Below, piece by piece: positions 7,675 to 8,501 of a DNA stretch of 8,501 nucleotides (positions are counted from its first letter, which is position 1; each line of letters begins with the position of its first letter). The stretch comes from JBKBXU01 sp046313675. GTDB taxonomy: Bacteria; Bacteroidota; Bacteroidia; Cytophagales; Cytophagaceae. The DNA lies in the NCBI GenBank assembly GCA_046313675.1, contig JBKBXU010000201.1, positions 1 to 8,501 of the forward strand, in the 5' to 3' direction. The translations under genes were made by a program, and so were the position numbers. The notes beneath the pieces were generated by a model. The model ran no database searches, was not told the DNA's origin, and was given only the letters and a program-made list of their open reading frames with translations.

Positions 7675-7679
7675 CTCCT
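7675..7679 (-). promoter_or_regulatory. Shine-Dalgarno AGGAG that decides the hydrolase start
   Basis: AGGAG on the minus strand directly abuts the first possible TTG (7672-7674), leaving no spacer, but sits 6 nt before the second TTG (7666-7668), a normal distance. It therefore favours the second TTG as the start. It is the clearest Shine-Dalgarno sequence in the window; the other starts show little or none. Confidence 0.6.
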
Positions 7680-7888
7680 ATCTTATTATTCAATTTGCAA
7701 GTTATCATTTAATTTCTCTATAGAAAAGTTAATCCAAGAACGAATTTACCCTGCTGCTATTCTAACCACTCATATTTTATCTTTTAGCCAGAACCAAAAA
7801 GAACATTAACATACTGTAAATAAGAAGAAAATAAATAATTTTTAACTTTTCTTAAAATACAGTTGTTAACTATTTAAAGGGTTGCGAT

Positions 7889-8089
7889 ATGAAGGATAAA
7901 AGAAGCAAAATGAAAGAGGATAGGGAATTATCTGACCTTGTAATAAATTCTAAAGGTCAGCTATGTGAAATACTTGACTTAGGAAACACCATATTTGTTC
8001 ATGTTTTCAATTCCCTGAGAGAAGACCCTTGGGTGGGGATAAGCTTTAGCTTTAACCCACGATTTATATCAAGGAGTGTGGGCTGGTAA
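7889..8089 (+). CDS. Small hypothetical protein (66 aa)
   Basis: I do not recognise this protein. The N-terminus is strongly charged (M-K-D-K-R-S-K-M-K-E-D-R-E), and the remainder could form a few beta strands (I-F-V-H-V-F, W-V-G-I-S-F-S-F). There is no signal peptide, membrane segment or cysteine cluster. Three points support a real gene: the ATG lies 7 nt after AAAGGG, a usable ribosome-binding site; no other ORF competes for this interval; and its TAA stop touches the first base of a long perfect hairpin shared with the convergent gene. An alternative start is the ATG at residue 8 (7910). Against it, the length is close to what chance gives in A+T-rich DNA and no known domain is visible. 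The 214 bp upstream, shared with the divergent hydrolase gene, shows no exact promoter consensus. Confidence 0.5.
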   Translation: MKDKRSKMKEDRELSDLVINSKGQLCEILDLGNTIFVHVFNSLREDPWVGISFSFNPRFISRSVGW

Positions 8090-8133
8090 AACTCCCTGAA
8101 GAAAGCAATCAGCAAGCTTTCTTCAGGGAGTTT
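8089..8133. terminator. Bidirectional terminator hairpin at the convergent gene ends
   Basis: A perfect 18-bp inverted repeat pairs 8089-8106 with 8116-8133 around a 9-nt loop. The stem is mixed sequence (core CTCCCTGAAGAAAGC), so it would be stable, but only 3-4 U residues follow on either strand. It begins at the last base of the 66-aa ORF's stop codon. The loop holds the TGA stop (8109-8111) of the minus-strand gene, and the right arm encodes that gene's last residues (N-S-L-K-K-A). Confidence 0.8.
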
Positions 8134-8501
8134 ACCATAGAAGACAAATTTTCTTCAACAAACTGCTCATTTAGTATAATCCCCGGATCCGGGTCATTGA
8201 TAAAGTGACTTAATGGAAGAAAAGTACAAGCCAATATAATCTTTTGATTCTTCCCCAACTTTTGCCCAAGCAAATAGTGAAAAATAGGAGAAGGGTTTAA
8301 TGCAACTAGCTCATTTATAAACCTTGAAAGTTCTTTATCCCCTCTTAATAAAGACATAAATATTTCAAAGGCTATTCCGGAAGTCTCCATTATCTTGTAT
8401 AATGTGTTATAAGCAAGATATTCTTTTCTATCGAAATTACTCCTGCCCATGGAACTAAGTATATAAATGAGATCTTCCGAAGAACCGGCAAATTCCAAAG
8501 C
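8109..8501 (-). CDS. Unrecognised, probably helical protein, C-terminal part only
   Basis: The frame is open from the right edge of the window to a TGA at 8109-8111, giving the last 130 residues. No ATG occurs in the first part of the frame. A TTG near the edge could serve as a start, but the frame continues beyond it to the edge, so the gene most likely begins outside the window. The sequence looks mainly alpha-helical with amphipathic stretches (for example L-A-Y-N-T-L-Y-K-I-M and F-E-I-F-M-S-L-L-R-G-D-K-E-L-S-R-F-I). It has no membrane span, signal or catalytic motif that I can identify, and I cannot assign a family. The C-terminus ends K-K-A-C, encoded inside the terminator hairpin. Base composition resembles the neighbouring genes, with no sign of transfer. 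Confidence 0.7.
   Translation of the reverse strand, partial: ALEFAGSSEDLIYILSSMGRSNFDRKEYLAYNTLYKIMETSGIAFEIFMSLLRGDKELSRFINELVALNPSPIFHYLLGQKLGKNQKIILACTFLPLSHFINDPDPGIILNEQFVEENLSSMVNSLKKAC

Noticed and set aside
7442..7723. 93-aa plus-strand ORF
   Set aside because: Antisense to the 5' part of the serine hydrolase; serine/phenylalanine-rich with no support of its own.
8496..8498. TTG as the start of the right-edge protein
   Set aside because: The frame stays open to the window edge and no ribosome-binding site can be assessed there, so the gene is treated as partial.

Overview
The window reads as ordinary chromosome from a low-G+C member of the Bacteroidota, probably a Cytophagia/Flavobacteriia-type organism. 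This rests on four things: a secreted multidomain protein of the type IX secretion (T9SS) style at the left edge, lipobox-bearing envelope proteins, mostly Shine-Dalgarno-poor starts, and one TAnnTTTG -7-type promoter element. The genus cannot be named from the sequence alone. No rRNA, tRNA, CRISPR array, transposase, integrase or phage gene was seen.

Layout. Positions 1-1855 (minus) hold the N-terminal 618 residues of a large secreted protein: signal peptide, jelly-roll carbohydrate-binding-like domain, Ig-like modules and another beta module. Its C-terminus lies off the left edge. Positions 2057-4126 (minus) encode a 689-aa POTRA plus beta-barrel outer-membrane protein of the Omp85 (BamA/TamA-like) type with an N-terminal lipobox. 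A 633-bp, extremely A+T-rich spacer (4127-4759) separates it from the divergent glnK-amtB pair (4760-6417, plus), which encodes a P-II signal protein and its ammonium channel. amtB converges on a lipoprotein-like serine hydrolase of the beta-lactamase/class C fold (6463-7674, minus). A small 66-aa ORF (7889-8089, plus) then converges on an unrecognised helical protein (8109-8501, minus) that runs off the right edge.

How the genes work together. Only glnK and amtB form an obvious functional unit: the P-II protein senses ATP/ADP and 2-oxoglutarate and blocks the Amt channel through its T-loop. The remaining genes are envelope or surface functions and unknowns, with no sign of a shared pathway. 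Both convergent gene pairs are separated by one long perfect inverted repeat that overlaps the coding 3' end of the minus-strand partner, so each repeat probably serves as a shared bidirectional terminator.

No novel defence, mobile or biosynthetic system is evident. The points most worth a second look are the divergent T-loop of the P-II protein, the lipidated Omp85-like barrel, the overlapping terminators, and the A+T-rich spacer.
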